Origin: Pogostemon cablin
Lineage: Eukaryota > Streptophyta > Magnoliopsida > Lamiales > Lamiaceae
DNA length: 64,000 nt
Assembly: GCA_023678885.1 (NCBI GenBank)
Contig: CM042965.1
Span: 25,835,777 to 25,899,776, forward strand
Direction: 5' to 3'
In this document: piece by piece, positions 12,128-23,225 of the stretch
Numbering within the stretch: the first letter of the stretch is position 1
How the letters are laid out: every line of letters begins with the position of its first letter
Program-made: the position numbers and the translations under genes
The notes under the pieces: generated by a model
What the model saw: only the letters and a program-made list of their open reading frames with translations
The model's database searches: none
Told to the model about the DNA's origin: nothing

Positions 12128-12297
12128 AGGTAACGGTCACTAGTAGTTTGACGAAGGATTGTTTAGAGTGGTCTTAATAAGGACATTTTTTTAATTTTTG
12201 CATCTTATATTTGCTTTGGAAAATTTTGTTCTAATTTTTTTTTCTTTTATAGGTGCATACCTTGAGAAGGAAGAAGAAGGAGAGCAACCCCAAAAAT

Positions 12298-13443
12298 ATG
12301 AGCTACATGGATATTCTTCGAGATATGGTGAATAGAAGTGTTCATTCCGCTATGAACACACAAGGAAATTTTCAAAGATTTCAAATGCGAAATGGTGAAC
12401 CTAATTTGCAACCGGATTACGGAGTACAAGATATGCAACAACAAGGTTATGAGAATTTTGGAGTTCCTCATCAAATGCATCATCAAGTATACCCTCAAGA
12501 TGTGGAAGATGGTTTTCAAGGAAATTTTTCTAGAAATCAAGAAGGAAATCAACCACAACTATGGGGAAATTTTCAAGACTCCAACACCTCTTATTTCACC
12601 CAACTTGACTATAGAGAGAAGCTTAGAGATGAGTCGATCGAAAAGATTATGGAGCGCATGGAGAAGGAGAGTAAGTGTAATGAAGCGTGGATGGATCGAA
12701 TGGGAAATTGGTGTGAAATGGTGACAAGTGCAATAGTAGCATTCGGTGCTAGATTGGATTCCATTGAGCATCAAGTTAGTCAAGTTGTATCCACCGTTGA
12801 GAACAACAAGTCTTCTACCTCCGGAATGAATCTATGCATGGCCATTAAAGATCGAAAAGATGATAGTTTGGGAGTTGATGAGGTTATAAAGGAAAGAAGA
12901 GAAAGGATGCCTAAGTGGGTGAAAGCTAAAGAGTTGAAAGAAGAGTTGAAGGGGGAATTCGATAGATTTGTCGAGTCTCTTGAAGAGATGGTAGAGAAAG
13001 TCAAGATTCAAAATCAAAAAGAGATTCATGTCATTATGGAAGAAAAGAAACCTCCGGAAACTAAGATCATGGATTCTACTCCCCACAAGCTAAAACCTTC
13101 TCATTCTATTGAAATTTCAAATTCTCTTAAGAACTTTCATGATTTCATTGATAAAAATTTGTTTGGTGATTGTAGGAAAAAGGTTGCAAGAGGGCACCAA
13201 CACTTGTCAATGCCCGAATTTTTACCGGGGGATGTGGTTGAAGTTCAAAATGCATATAAAGCCCCTTGGAAAAAGTGGAACAAGTGGAAAGGGTCATTCA
13301 TTGTGAAGAACGCCTTCGGAGACCAATTGCTTGAACTATTTAACAAGAAGGGAACCGTTCTAGTAGTTGAACGAGAGAGCACAAGACACTACTTCAAGAA
13401 GAAACCTATGATAGTATCTAAAGACTATTCAAGACCACCATGA
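12298..13443 (+). CDS. Gag-like / integrase-C-terminal-like ORF of non-autonomous Gypsy element
   Basis: A 381-codon ORF from ATG 12298; the open frame extends upstream to 12253 but without an ATG. CTTTTATAG at 12244-12252 after a long T tract looks like a splice acceptor, so the frame may begin after an intron. Residues 1-110 are Gln/Asn/Met-rich with no recognised domain. Residues 115-165 and 195-260 are charged, Lys/Glu-rich and coiled-coil-like. Residues about 315-370 read LPGDVVEVQNAYKAPWKKW...WKGSFIV...LELFNKKGT...HYF, resembling the C-terminal GPY/F-type tail of Gypsy integrases (PGD.V, W..W.GPF.V, HYF). No zinc knuckle or enzymatic motif is present. Inference: an internally deleted derivative keeping a 5' structural-protein-like part fused to the end of integrase. 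It is the longest clean ORF among the LTR elements here; product unproven. Confidence 0.6.
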   Translation: MSYMDILRDMVNRSVHSAMNTQGNFQRFQMRNGEPNLQPDYGVQDMQQQGYENFGVPHQMHHQVYPQDVEDGFQGNFSRNQEGNQPQLWGNFQDSNTSYFTQLDYREKLRDESIEKIMERMEKESKCNEAWMDRMGNWCEMVTSAIVAFGARLDSIEHQVSQVVSTVENNKSSTSGMNLCMAIKDRKDDSLGVDEVIKERRERMPKWVKAKELKEELKGEFDRFVESLEEMVEKVKIQNQKEIHVIMEEKKPPETKIMDSTPHKLKPSHSIEISNSLKNFHDFIDKNLFGDCRKKVARGHQHLSMPEFLPGDVVEVQNAYKAPWKKWNKWKGSFIVKNAFGDQLLELFNKKGTVLVVERESTRHYFKKKPMIVSKDYSRPP

Positions 13444-13487
13444 GCTCAATAATCTTGTCCGGCTTGAAGACGTTAAACTTAGCGCTA

Positions 13488-13505
13488 GATGGGAGGCAAC
13501 CCATC
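13488..13505 (+). other. Perfect hairpin after the Gypsy ORF
   Basis: GATGGG-AGGCAA-CCCATC: 6-bp stem, 6-nt loop, 44 bases after the stop codon. A similar GGGAGGCAACCCA segment follows the pol stop in plant Gypsy elements as I recall. Role unknown. Confidence 0.55.
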
Positions 13506-15497
13506 ATTATCTTTATTGCTTTATTTAATGCTTTCAATAAGGATTGTGGATTTGTTATTTCTTGCATTTTTGGCATGTAGGTTGATTGTGCTTGTGAGGA
13601 GAATGCATATTGGACAAACGATAAGTGCTTAATTTGAAGTGTGAAAGTAAGTCACACCACTTTTTGCAAACTTACCTCGAAACTCTTGTTTCAATTTAAG
13701 TTTGGGGGGATATGGCGTGGTGTGACATACTTTGTCTTGAAAGCATATACTTTTTGTATTTTTGGGCTAATTTTAAAATTTTTCTCATGAGTTTGGTTTG
13801 ATTTTGGTATGATTGGTGGTGTTGAAGTGCATGATAGTCCATATTTGTTAAATGCAATTGTTGAGCTAATGGTGTTTGTTGAGTGTTTGAGCATGAATAA
13901 AAGGTATTGGAAGCATGAATGAAGCTTGGAGCGAATGCTTTCCTTACCAAATGCCTATTGAGGGAGTACTCTACACCTTATCATTTTTAATTGATTTTGA
14001 TTTGAATTGAATGGATTAGCATGCTACTTCTTGTGTTATGTTTTTGGGATGTTTACTTTGGTATCTTAGGATTTCCTTTTTCAATAAGATGGGGATGATT
14101 GTGAGCTTACATTGTTATGGATGATTGAATGTGTGCTTAATTTTCTTATGGATGATGGTATTTTGTGTTTTTGTATGTTTTGTGTTTTTGTTTTGTTTTT
14201 TGTTTGTTGAGTCTTTATTTTATGTTTTGTGTGTTTTCTTATTCTTGTTTAGGGTTGATTTGGTGGTTTGTTTAGGGAGGTTGTGAGTCATTTTTGAATA
14301 TGAGTGATGACATGTTGTTGTGATAAGTGATGACAAGTTATGATTAAGAATCTCTACACTTTCGAATTGTGACATGTTTTACTTAACTTGTTCAATTTGG
14401 AGATGGATGTGGTGTAATAAATTCCTTAAGGTTCGAGCATAAGCTTGTGAGAATTTGAGCCTCAACCGTGCATACATGGTATTTTTCTTCATGAGTGGAT
14501 TGGTTGTGTTTGATAAGTTAGAACTTGCTCAAGGACTATAGGAACGAGCCCGATTAGTGGAGATTAGTGAAATGATCTAAGGCCATCCTTGTTATTCATA
14601 GTCATTGCCATATATTTTCCTACCATGAACATCATCCCCAGTTAACCACTTTGAGCCTATAAGCCTTTTTATTGTGAATATAGCACATTACAAGCCTTGA
14701 TTACCCTCTTAAACCTTATATACATACCCTTTGTGTGGGTGATTGAGGAGATGGTAGCTAGTAAGGTTTGATGAGATAAAAAAAAAGAAAAAAGAAAAAG
14801 GAAATGGTAAACAAGTAAGAAAAAGGATGAAAGAGCATAAACAAGAGTGAACATGCAACCTCAAAACAAGAAAAATGAGTAAAGTAACAATAATATGCTC
14901 AAGTACTTAAAAATCTAAGAAAGGAAGCATGAATCATAAGAAGCTCAAGAAATCCAAGGAAAGTTGATGAGTAGTGCTTGTGAGTACCAAAGACAAGAAA
15001 GAAAGAAAAGTGGAGAAGTTGGAGAAGTTGATCATCTCTTCGATTACTTACACTTGCTTAGTCACTACTATCCATATCTTTCCTACCCTACCAAAGAGCC
15101 TATCATTACATCCTTAATGAAATACCTTTTTGATCATTAATTAAAACTTTGGTGGTTTGTGAATGTAGTCCACGAGCAAGCTTATAGCGAGTCGAGCTAA
15201 TCGGTTAATGAGTGATAATTTACCCTACTTTAAAGAGTGTTGAGTGACATTTATAACCTATGTGAGACTTGGACTAAAAAGGGAATATATTACACTTTTA
15301 TTCTCTTTAGATTGAACTTGTTAATTTTTCATGTCATGAGTTTAATGATGTAGGATGGCTTAGCATAAATTGTAATTCTTATTGCTATCGATGTGTTATT
15401 ACTTATGTTCGTTTAGTCTTTTCCTAGGTGAAAATCTCTCCCCTTGGTTTATCATTTTCGTTATTCGGGGACGCACAACACTTTAAGTTTGGGGGTG
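13506..15497 (+). other. Non-coding 3' region of nested Gypsy element with two polypurine-like tracts
   Basis: About 2 kb with no credible ORF. AATTTAAGTTTGGGGGG at 13693-13709 nearly duplicates the polypurine tract TTTAAGTTTGGGGGTG at 15482-15497 that abuts the second LTR. A T/G-rich run lies at 14160-14235 and an A/G-rich run at 14778-14830. The rest shows nothing I can name. Confidence 0.6.
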
Positions 15498-16022
15498 TGA
15501 TGAGTGATATTTTCACCTAAATTTTAGTGTCTTTTTATATGTGTTTTCGTATTATTTTATCCGTATTTGTATTCTATTTGGTTGTGTTTTATGTTTTTAT
15601 GGAAATGTGTGAGAATAAGCTTAAATGTATGATTTCCAGGTAAAAATGGATTCTAGATACGAGAAGGAAAATTTGGGAAAAAACGAAGCTTAATTCGGAG
15701 TTCAAACGAGGGAAAATGAGTCAAATTAAGCAAAATGCTGAAAAACGCACGTCCAACTTGTGTAATTTTTCTGTACTCTTGTGGAGCTCAAAACAAGAAG
15801 TGTGATATATGGTTGGAAAACCACTCATTCATCATTTTTATCTTGTCATTTGATTATTGCTTGTCTACTTTCATTTAATTACTTGTTACCCAAACCATCC
15901 ATCTATGATTCGTTTCTATAAAATCGTGATAAACGTGATATCGCTTAAGTGCTAGCATCGACCTCCCTGTGGTTCGATAAATTCTTGAATTGGTCATCCC
16001 GACTACAAGTTATGGCTAATCA
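15498..16022 (+). repeat. Second LTR of nested Gypsy element
   Basis: Matches 11585-12108 with about 7 differences; ends GGCTAATCA. Unlike a normal 3' LTR it is not followed by the target duplication. Confidence 0.9.
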
Positions 16023-16834
16023 AATGGAGATTAGCTCCATGATTGGTGTTAGATAGTTTAGTATTTATGCAATTGGATTTTAATCTTGAATGGGTTTTGT
16101 GTTATTTCTATCATTGATTGTTTATTGCTTGATTTATATGATGACATGTGTGATTAATTGTCATGGACATGTAATTAGATTGAGAAATCAATTATGTGTT
16201 TAGGATAGTTCATTGAATCATTTCATCATACACTTCATGTGCATTATAGGTTGTGAAGAGATTGAGAAGTCCTTCATAATTTAGAACCCTTTGATAGAAC
16301 ATTTGATTAGCTTAATCGAGAGGTTGGTTGATTAAATGAGGAGACCCAAACAATTAGTGAATTCATAGTACCTTAAAAGGGAATATTGCTTATGATTTAG
16401 TACCTAATTAGGGAACTCATAGAGTAATTAGTACCTAGTGGGAGGTGTTTGCTATTGTCTCGATCCTATGCGCGTTTGGGAGCCTTGTTGAGGGCCTACA
16501 TCCTATCCATCTCGAGAGAGAGTTTAGGTGGAATTAGTGATCGCTTCTATACCTTGTCCATGAGAGATTAGAATTAATTGCATAATTACTTAATTATCTA
16601 TGCCATGATTGTTGTTAATCTCATCCTTGCATCATTTGGAACCCATCTTATCTTTGCATTCATTTTATCTTTATTTCTTGCTTTAGCATAATTGCATTCA
16701 TTTGCATCATATCTTCTTTTCCGTCGTCCTTATAAAATCACGATAAACTTGAGATCTCTTAAACTCTAGTACCTTCCTCCCTGTGGTTCGATAATTTCTT
16801 TAATTGGTCATGTCCACTATATTATAGCTAATCA
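16023..16834 (+). other. Extra terminal segment of nested Gypsy element with diverged LTR-like end
   Basis: 812 bp between the second LTR and the TCTCC target duplication. Its last ~104 bp (from TATAAAATCACGATAAAC at 16731) are a diverged copy of the LTR end: CCTCCCTGTGGTTCGATAA, AATTGGTCAT and final GCTAATCA are all present. Sequence after 16022 begins AATGG, as does the primer-site region. The remaining ~700 bp shows no ORF. Confidence 0.75.
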
Positions 16835-17589
16835 TCTCCCCATGTTTAAGATATACAATGCCCATTAATTAATTAAGTTACTGACAACTCAAATTAATTA
16901 ATATCTTATCCGAGAGTAGTACCACTCAAACTTATTATCATCCCGGAGATTAATCCACTTGCAAGATTTACATGATAAACCTTATGAGCTCCTCAAGGGG
17001 ACATCATCAATCTATGTCGGACATGGATTCCTTCTACAATCAACAGCACACCATAGATACAGCACTATTTCCCAACTCACCGAGTTTGTTGATTTAATAC
17101 ATATAAATCTCACCCATTGATGAATCAAAGAAATACATACTGCCCTACGTGTCGAGGTTATTGTATAGGGATTAAGAGCACAAACTTCCATAATAACAGA
17201 GATCAAGTTCTACTATATAGTCAGTATAAGACGAACGATCTCAGACGATCCTACTCAATATGCACAAAGCATACTAATGTGATTTTATAGTCATGATAAA
17301 CTAATACCAAATCACACTACAACCATACCGATAGAGAGTCTCCGTCTATCTCGGTTGTGAGCATCTATTTATACTTTATAAGAAAATCGATAATATGATC
17401 TTCCGCGTGTTGTCGCACAATATATTATCTACAGTATAAAGTAAATGGACTATTGCATTATTCATATAAAATAAATTATAAGATGCAATCATTTGATCAT
17501 ATGATTCTCATTTCAAATATTGTTATAAAATTGTTCATACTAAAGCTAGACTTTTAGTATACAACCCAACAATCTCCCACTTATACTAC

Positions 17590-20500
17590 ATGACTATGAT
17601 GTCATGTCTTCTACCATACATCTGATTCCTACTCCAACTACACGACCATTAAAAACTCTCGCCTTAAGGTCCTTTGTAAATGGATTTAATAGGTCATCAT
17701 CTGATGCAATCTAGGCGACAACAACCTTCCCCTCATCATATGATTTCTCGTAACATGTAGTACTCGCGCTCCATGTGTTTAATTGCCTTATGGACTCGTG
17801 ATTCCTTCAAGTTTGCAACTGCACCATTATCATCAATGTAAATTGTGATAACCTTGGGCAAACTTAGAAACACTTCAAAGTCCATCATGAAGTTCTAGAG
17901 TCATATAGATACTTTGGCAGCCTCATAGGCTCCAATTTATCATCTTTCCATGATGGAGTCCGGAGTCTGAAATATATTTCTATATAGCACTCCTCCACAT
18001 TATGACTCTACTTCCTAAAATTAAACACATAACCTTTGAGGTGAATTTACTGACGTCCAATCTGACTAAAAAATCCAAATCTACGTAATCCACAAGAAGC
18101 AGTGAATCTGTTTAGTAAGTCCACATATAATTTCCAGTCCTTCTCAGGCACTTTATATATGTCTTACTACAGTTCATCATTCTTGTTCCGGGTTACGTTT
18201 GATACAACTGTCTATGCCATTGGCAATACAGTTATCCATTTTCGTGCATAGCATTCCTTAGATTAAGCTTCCTTATTCGCCGAAGCATAAGGAACCGCTT
18301 TCATCTTCTTTATCTTCTTTATCTGAAAGACATTCACTTAGATAAATTCACATGCTAAACGAGTATGGATTGTATCATTTTATGAAACTTGAGATAAGCA
18401 TAACATCCTTTCTTGGAATCCGTGTTACCGTGATAAAAAAAGGATATATTTTGCCCTTCTTAAGTCCTCCATCTCTACCGCTTTATTAACCGTACCCATA
18501 CGCCCGATAATACTCTTTCATTGTCTCCAATGAGCAAGATACTATCTACGTATAGTACAAGAAACACCACCACATTTTTATCACTCTTTACAACACACAA
18601 GACTCATCCGCTCATTGATTTAAATCCATGTCACTGGATTACCTAATCAAAATAGATGCTTCATGATCTCAAAGCTTGCTTTCAGCCCATCGCTGGATAT
18701 TTTCAAGCTTACTATCAAAATGCTATTAGCACTTTGCAATGAATCACTCTGGTTGCTTCACATAGATATTTTCCTCAAGACTTCCATTCAGAAAAGCTGT
18801 CTTGACATCTATTTGTTGTTCCTCATAATTCAATATGAGCAGTAATAAATAAAAGAATCTGGATCAACATTAGCATGGCTACCAGCGAACATGTTTGCTC
18901 ATAATCGAACCATTTCTTTCTGAGTACACCCTTTCGCAATAAACTTTGCTTTCAAGGTATTCACCTTACCGTATGATCCTCTTTTATTTCCTATGACCAC
19001 TTCCAATGGCTTTTACACTATTTAGTGGTCTTTCAAGTTCCCAGACTTAATTTGGAATCCGTAGATTCTATTTCAACATTCATTGCAACTTACTAAGATT
19101 CCGCATTTTAATCTTGTAGTGCAACATCGTATCCCTGGGATAATACCATGTTTACTAGGGATCAAGTCTTACGACTTTCCCAAAACATGTATCTCACGGG
19201 TTGTCGAATAACCCTCCCACTACGACAAGGCACTACATGTAATTGTGTATCAGACGTGACAAGCGTTGCAGTTTATCTTGTGGTATATCCTCTTGCACAC
19301 TTGGTACTGATACTTTGTGTTTTCTTCTCACTACCTTTAGAACAACTCATACATGGGTTTGTGATTTATTACATAGTCCTTTTCCAAAAAATCCGGTGTT
19401 TGTGTTGACAATAACCCTTCGATCTTTTAAACTAAGTAAATCACCCTTCATTTTTCTAGGATGTCCCACAAACAGACAAAATATTTTACGAATTACTGTA
19501 TCTAGGGCATATCCATAAAATGAATTTAATTATTCCAAATAATCCATCATCTATCTAATCATAACCATAAGAGACTTACACCTATCCACCACACCATTCA
19601 GCTGGGGCTCACCTGGTGTAAACTACTTGAGATTTAATCTCAACTTCTGATCAATAGCTCCTAACTATCTCAAGAGGTATTCGCCATCATGATTAAATCG
19701 TAATGGCTTAATATATTTTCCATGACGCTTCACTGTACCAGCCTTGCAATTCTTGAATTAATCAAAGAACTTAGACATGCAGTGCATCAAATAAATATAT
19801 TGGTATCTAGAATAATCTTCGAATATTCATAACCATCTCTCGCCTGGATAATAATAGGTTTGCTTGAATCAGAATGAACTAATTCCAACATATATATCTT
19901 TGGCTCTACACCCCACAGCCTTGAAAAGGCAATTAATCATTTTTACTTCCAAGCAAGACTCGCAAGTCTGATAGTTTCCACTTCAGATAAATCTTACGGT
20001 CTATCGGCTATCAACTTTTGAATCCTACTCAAGTAAAATAAACTAATCTTAGACGCCAAATGTATGTTTAGTTCATCTTTGAAGGCTCCTTTCTCTTACT
20101 AATATTAGAAGATGCATTATTAATTATTATTTGTTGCATCTGTGGAATGTACATGATTCAAGAGTATACACATTATCCACCAACGTACTATTACAGATTA
20201 CAGCCCCATTCCTCATCACTATGGCCATGTCATTTAATTGAAATGAAGTATCCATCCGATAATGCATAGAAACCGAAATCAAATTCTTTCTATGAAACGT
20301 ACGTAAAGACAATTTCTCATAATCAATCGTTTATTCTTATCATGAGATAAATAAACAACTCCCACTGCAATAGTCACTACCTTTGTAGTTTTACCCATGT
20401 CATAACAATCTTATTCTTAGTTGGTGATAAACATTTAGTGATTCCAGTATCTACACATTTCATATCAGTAGATGCCAACACTAATCATGTTTAAACGACT

Positions 20501-20860
20501 AGTGAATAAGATATTAAACTTGTTTACATTATGATGAAAATGGCTTTCCTTTGCCACATGTTTTGTCAGAAGTTTCGCACTATTTATATCCTCTTGTAAT
20601 TCAGGTGGAACTCACTCAAAACATCTAGGCAATTATGGAGAATAAAATTGACTTAGGTTTCCCTTTCAACTTCTATTCCATATATTTCCAATTCATTCAT
20701 CAAATACTATCATGACCTACCGCCTTTTAAATTACTTAAGTATCCGAAGAGTTACATGAGACCATCATATTTCGATGAACCTCTCATCTCTTCACTAGAA
20801 ACTTTAATAGGAATCATGAGACGTCCTTTGTGAGAACACACATGTATTTACTTTAAGCAG
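17590..20860 (-). pseudogene. Decayed Copia gag-pol polyprotein, copy 2
   Basis: Minus-strand counterpart of 4460-7690, with the same order: RNase H (about 17720-17900), RT (18480-18870), integrase (19500-19950), protease (20290-20480), gag remnant (20500-20860). The RT motif at 18541-18552 again reads YVDS. The integrase reads TPGEPQLNGVV then Asp where Glu is expected, followed by TAG (19551-19553) and TAA (19530-19532) at the same codons as copy 1. Copy 2 lacks the extra TAG copy 1 has at the RRY position, so lesions are partly shared and partly private. Confidence 0.85.
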
Positions 20861-21360
20861 TAAATTTCAAAAACAAGATTCTTTTCTAATCATCTAATTA
20901 GGACGAGTAAATTTAATTTCTTTTAGTTAACAATTAGTGAAATTAGACCATTCAAAATTCAGAGAATCACAAATAAATATTCCGATCAAATCTTCAAATT
21001 TTATCCTTTTATATTGATTCCCTCAAAATAATATAAAATAAAATTCACCGACATCTCAAGCACCGTGAGTCTGCAAGCCACGTTAGTGTGGACGTTTACA
21101 AACCCGAACATTTACAAGAGAAGGTTTTACCCATTAATTTCATTTGTCAACCTAACTTTATGACAAAATAATTAATAGTTGGTTCCTCTTTAGCCACGCA
21201 AATAATAGCAGTGACTCCGTTGGGGAGGATACTAATTATTTACATCTAAGTGTGCACCATTATTTGATCCCAAGTCCGCTGCCCAAGTTTATGTGCCTTA
21301 CTGTTGAAGAAGTATACACGCGCTCAAATAACTTTCTACAACCATCAATTATATAAGTTA

Positions 21361-21545
21361 CTAGTGAACCGCATATAAGCTCATCCGTTAGGGAGGAAGG
21401 TACTATAGCCAACGCGCAAGTCCATATACATCACATTGCAAACAATAATTATTTAAAGAAGTTTGTACCAGTGATCCGTGAATAAACTCATCCGTTAGGG
21501 AGGAATGCTCTATTGCCAACGCGCAAGCTTACTCACATCACTTAC
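21361..21545 (-). repeat. Leader direct repeats, Copia copy 2
   Basis: Inverted equivalent of 3736-3930: two units containing CTCATCCGTTAGGGAGGAAG/ATG and GCCAACGCGCAAG. Divergent from copy 1 but clearly the same duplication. Confidence 0.65.
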
Positions 21546-21779
21546 AAACGAACAATGGAGGCCATGGGAATTAATTACCAATCCCCTCTCCCACTTAGTT
21601 ATTTAAAACACCGAGGGTTTTAACATGCATATAATATTCCATAATAAAATATACAACCAAGCAAGCTTCTATATCAATTAATTTAATAATTAAACCACAT
21701 AGAACATGCTTCCATATATAACAATTAATTGTCAATTAAAACAATTAAACCAATTATATATATCAAGAATTAGAGCATT

Positions 21780-22020
21780 AAAGGATCAGCAATTGGGCCC
21801 AGCAAGCCCAACAGCAGGAATAATCACAATAACATGAGCAGCCCATAATTTAAATTATGCAAGCCAAAAAAAAAAAATCACTCCTGCAAGTCCCAACTGA
21901 ACCAGCCCAAAACTTCAGCAAGCCCACAAAAACCGGCCCAATACTCAGCCAAAACAAATAAATCAGGCCCGAAGGAACCGGCCCAATAAATACCTTCCAG
22001 CCCAAGTATAAAAGGGCCAA
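21780..22020 (+). promoter_or_regulatory. RGCCCA cluster and TATAAAAG: antisense promoter-like block in Copia copy 2
   Basis: About eight RGCCCA hexamers (complement of TGGGCY) in 240 bp, then TATAAAAG at 22007-22014, then a C-rich tract leading into the GC-rich leader. It points opposite to the element's own transcription. Order and motifs resemble a plant housekeeping promoter; function is inferred. Confidence 0.4.
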
Positions 22021-22030
22021 GGGCCTGCCT

Positions 22031-22990
22031 ACCCCATCCTTGTGCCCTAACACCCTCACAGCCGCACAAGCAGCACCGAGTCTGCACTGGCGCTACCAGC
22101 CGCTGCTACTGCCGGCGGCCGCGCCAGTCACCCATATTCGCCGGCAAAAAACGTATCCCTCCAGCGCGCTGCACATCTAGCAAGCTAAAGCCGAGTGCTT
22201 CTCCTCCGACGCAGTAATCTTCATCAGCTGCGACCTGCCATCGCACGGCAGACACCGCCAGACTCCTGCTCCCAGTGGGTGCCCTGACAGCTGCCGATAG
22301 CGTCTTGCACCACTGGAGGTGCCTGCTGCTTTCGGGGTGGTGCAGTAAGCCCACCGAATGGGATCCGCCATCGATCGCGCCGCCCTAGGCCACCACCGCC
22401 CAGAACGTTATCGATCGGGATTCGCCACCGATCGCGCCGCCCAAGGTCACCACCGCCCAAAATGGTATCGATCGGGATCTGCCGTCACCAGCTTCGTCAG
22501 CTCCGCCAGAGCCGCCACCTGCCGCTGCTAGCCGCCGCTTGACGACAACACAGGCGCTCAATCAAACAACAGATCTACCGACTCCAGCGCCTGCTCCCTC
22601 ATTGCCACCACCCGGCACTGTCACCCGAAAGCCCGCCGTGAGGCTCACCCAGAAGCGGGTTTGCCATTGACCAGACGCGCGCCGGTCTGTTGATCGCAAT
22701 CGATCTGCTATGCACTCATCCAAGTCAGGTTGGACTCACCCTGAACTCCCCGCGACGTGCTCGAAACCCGCTGTCCAGGTCAATTCTGACATCGTTGTTC
22801 CCGCCGTGAACTCACCTAGGAGCTTTACCGCTGTCTCAGATCTATTCTGCCACAGCAGTCCCCGTCTGGAAAAATAGTCAGCCGAGCCAATCCTCCATCG
22901 TTCGGTCCAGTCGTGCATCGGCTTGCCTTGCCGACTCCATCGACGCCAGCCACCACGATCAACGTGTGTGTGTGATGTCCAAGGGTGGTG
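22031..22990. other. GC-rich leader of Copia copy 2
   Basis: Homologous to minus-strand 2250-3060 with indels. It contains two 57-bp tandem units (22360-22416, 22417-22473) beginning GGGATYCGCCAYCGATCGCG. Minus-strand frames up to 89 residues here are not conserved in copy 1. No gene called. Confidence 0.65.
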
Positions 22991-23212
22991 TATCGTATCC
23001 AGCAAGTTTTGATAATCAAAACGATCACATAGGCAGATTATGCAAATAGGGTTTCATGATAATTCACAATTACAAAAACCCTAATAACATGCTTTCTCTA
23101 AAACCACATGGATTGCACATCAAGAATCATGCGATTACAACTAGATCATTTGACATAATCATATAATCACAAAAAAACACCTAACGTCTCACGTTTCACC
23201 ACTAAACCAACT

Positions 23213-23223
23213 CTCTGATACCA
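23213..23223 (-). other. Primer-binding site of Copia copy 2
   Basis: Complement reads TGGTATCAGAG, two bases from the LTR end at 23226; initiator tRNA-Met type as in copy 1, with one change at the distal C. Confidence 0.85.
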
Positions 23224-23225
23224 AT

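Larger units (their letters stand above)
11585..16834 (+). mobile_element. Non-autonomous Ty3/Gypsy-type LTR element nested in the Copia LTR
   Basis: Seen: exact 5-bp target duplication TCTCC at 11580-11584 and 16835-16839; ends TGATGAGTGA...GCTAATCA. LTRs are 11585-12108 and 15498-16022 (about 7 differences in 524 bp). The primer-binding site TGGCGCCGTTGCCGGGG begins at 12111, and a TTTAAGTTTGGGGGTG polypurine tract precedes the second LTR. Between them is one 381-codon ORF and about 2 kb of non-coding sequence. There is no protease, RT, RNase H or integrase core. The target duplication brackets an extra 812 bp (16023-16834) beyond the second LTR, ending in a diverged LTR-like end. The primer site is of the type seen in plant Gypsy (Tat/Athila) elements. 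Confidence 0.88.
11119..17571 (-). repeat. 3' LTR of Copia copy 2, split by a nested insertion
   Basis: LTR sequence runs 11119-11584 and resumes at 16840-17571. The join (GAAGTCTCC / CCATGTTTAAG) is exactly what the uninterrupted LTR shows at 23690-23704. The 61-residue frame at 11156-11341 is LTR sequence and recurs at 23263-23448. Confidence 0.93.

Noticed and set aside
12253..12297. Start of the Gypsy ORF at 12253
   Set aside because: That codon is GTG and sits at a likely splice acceptor; the first ATG is 12298.
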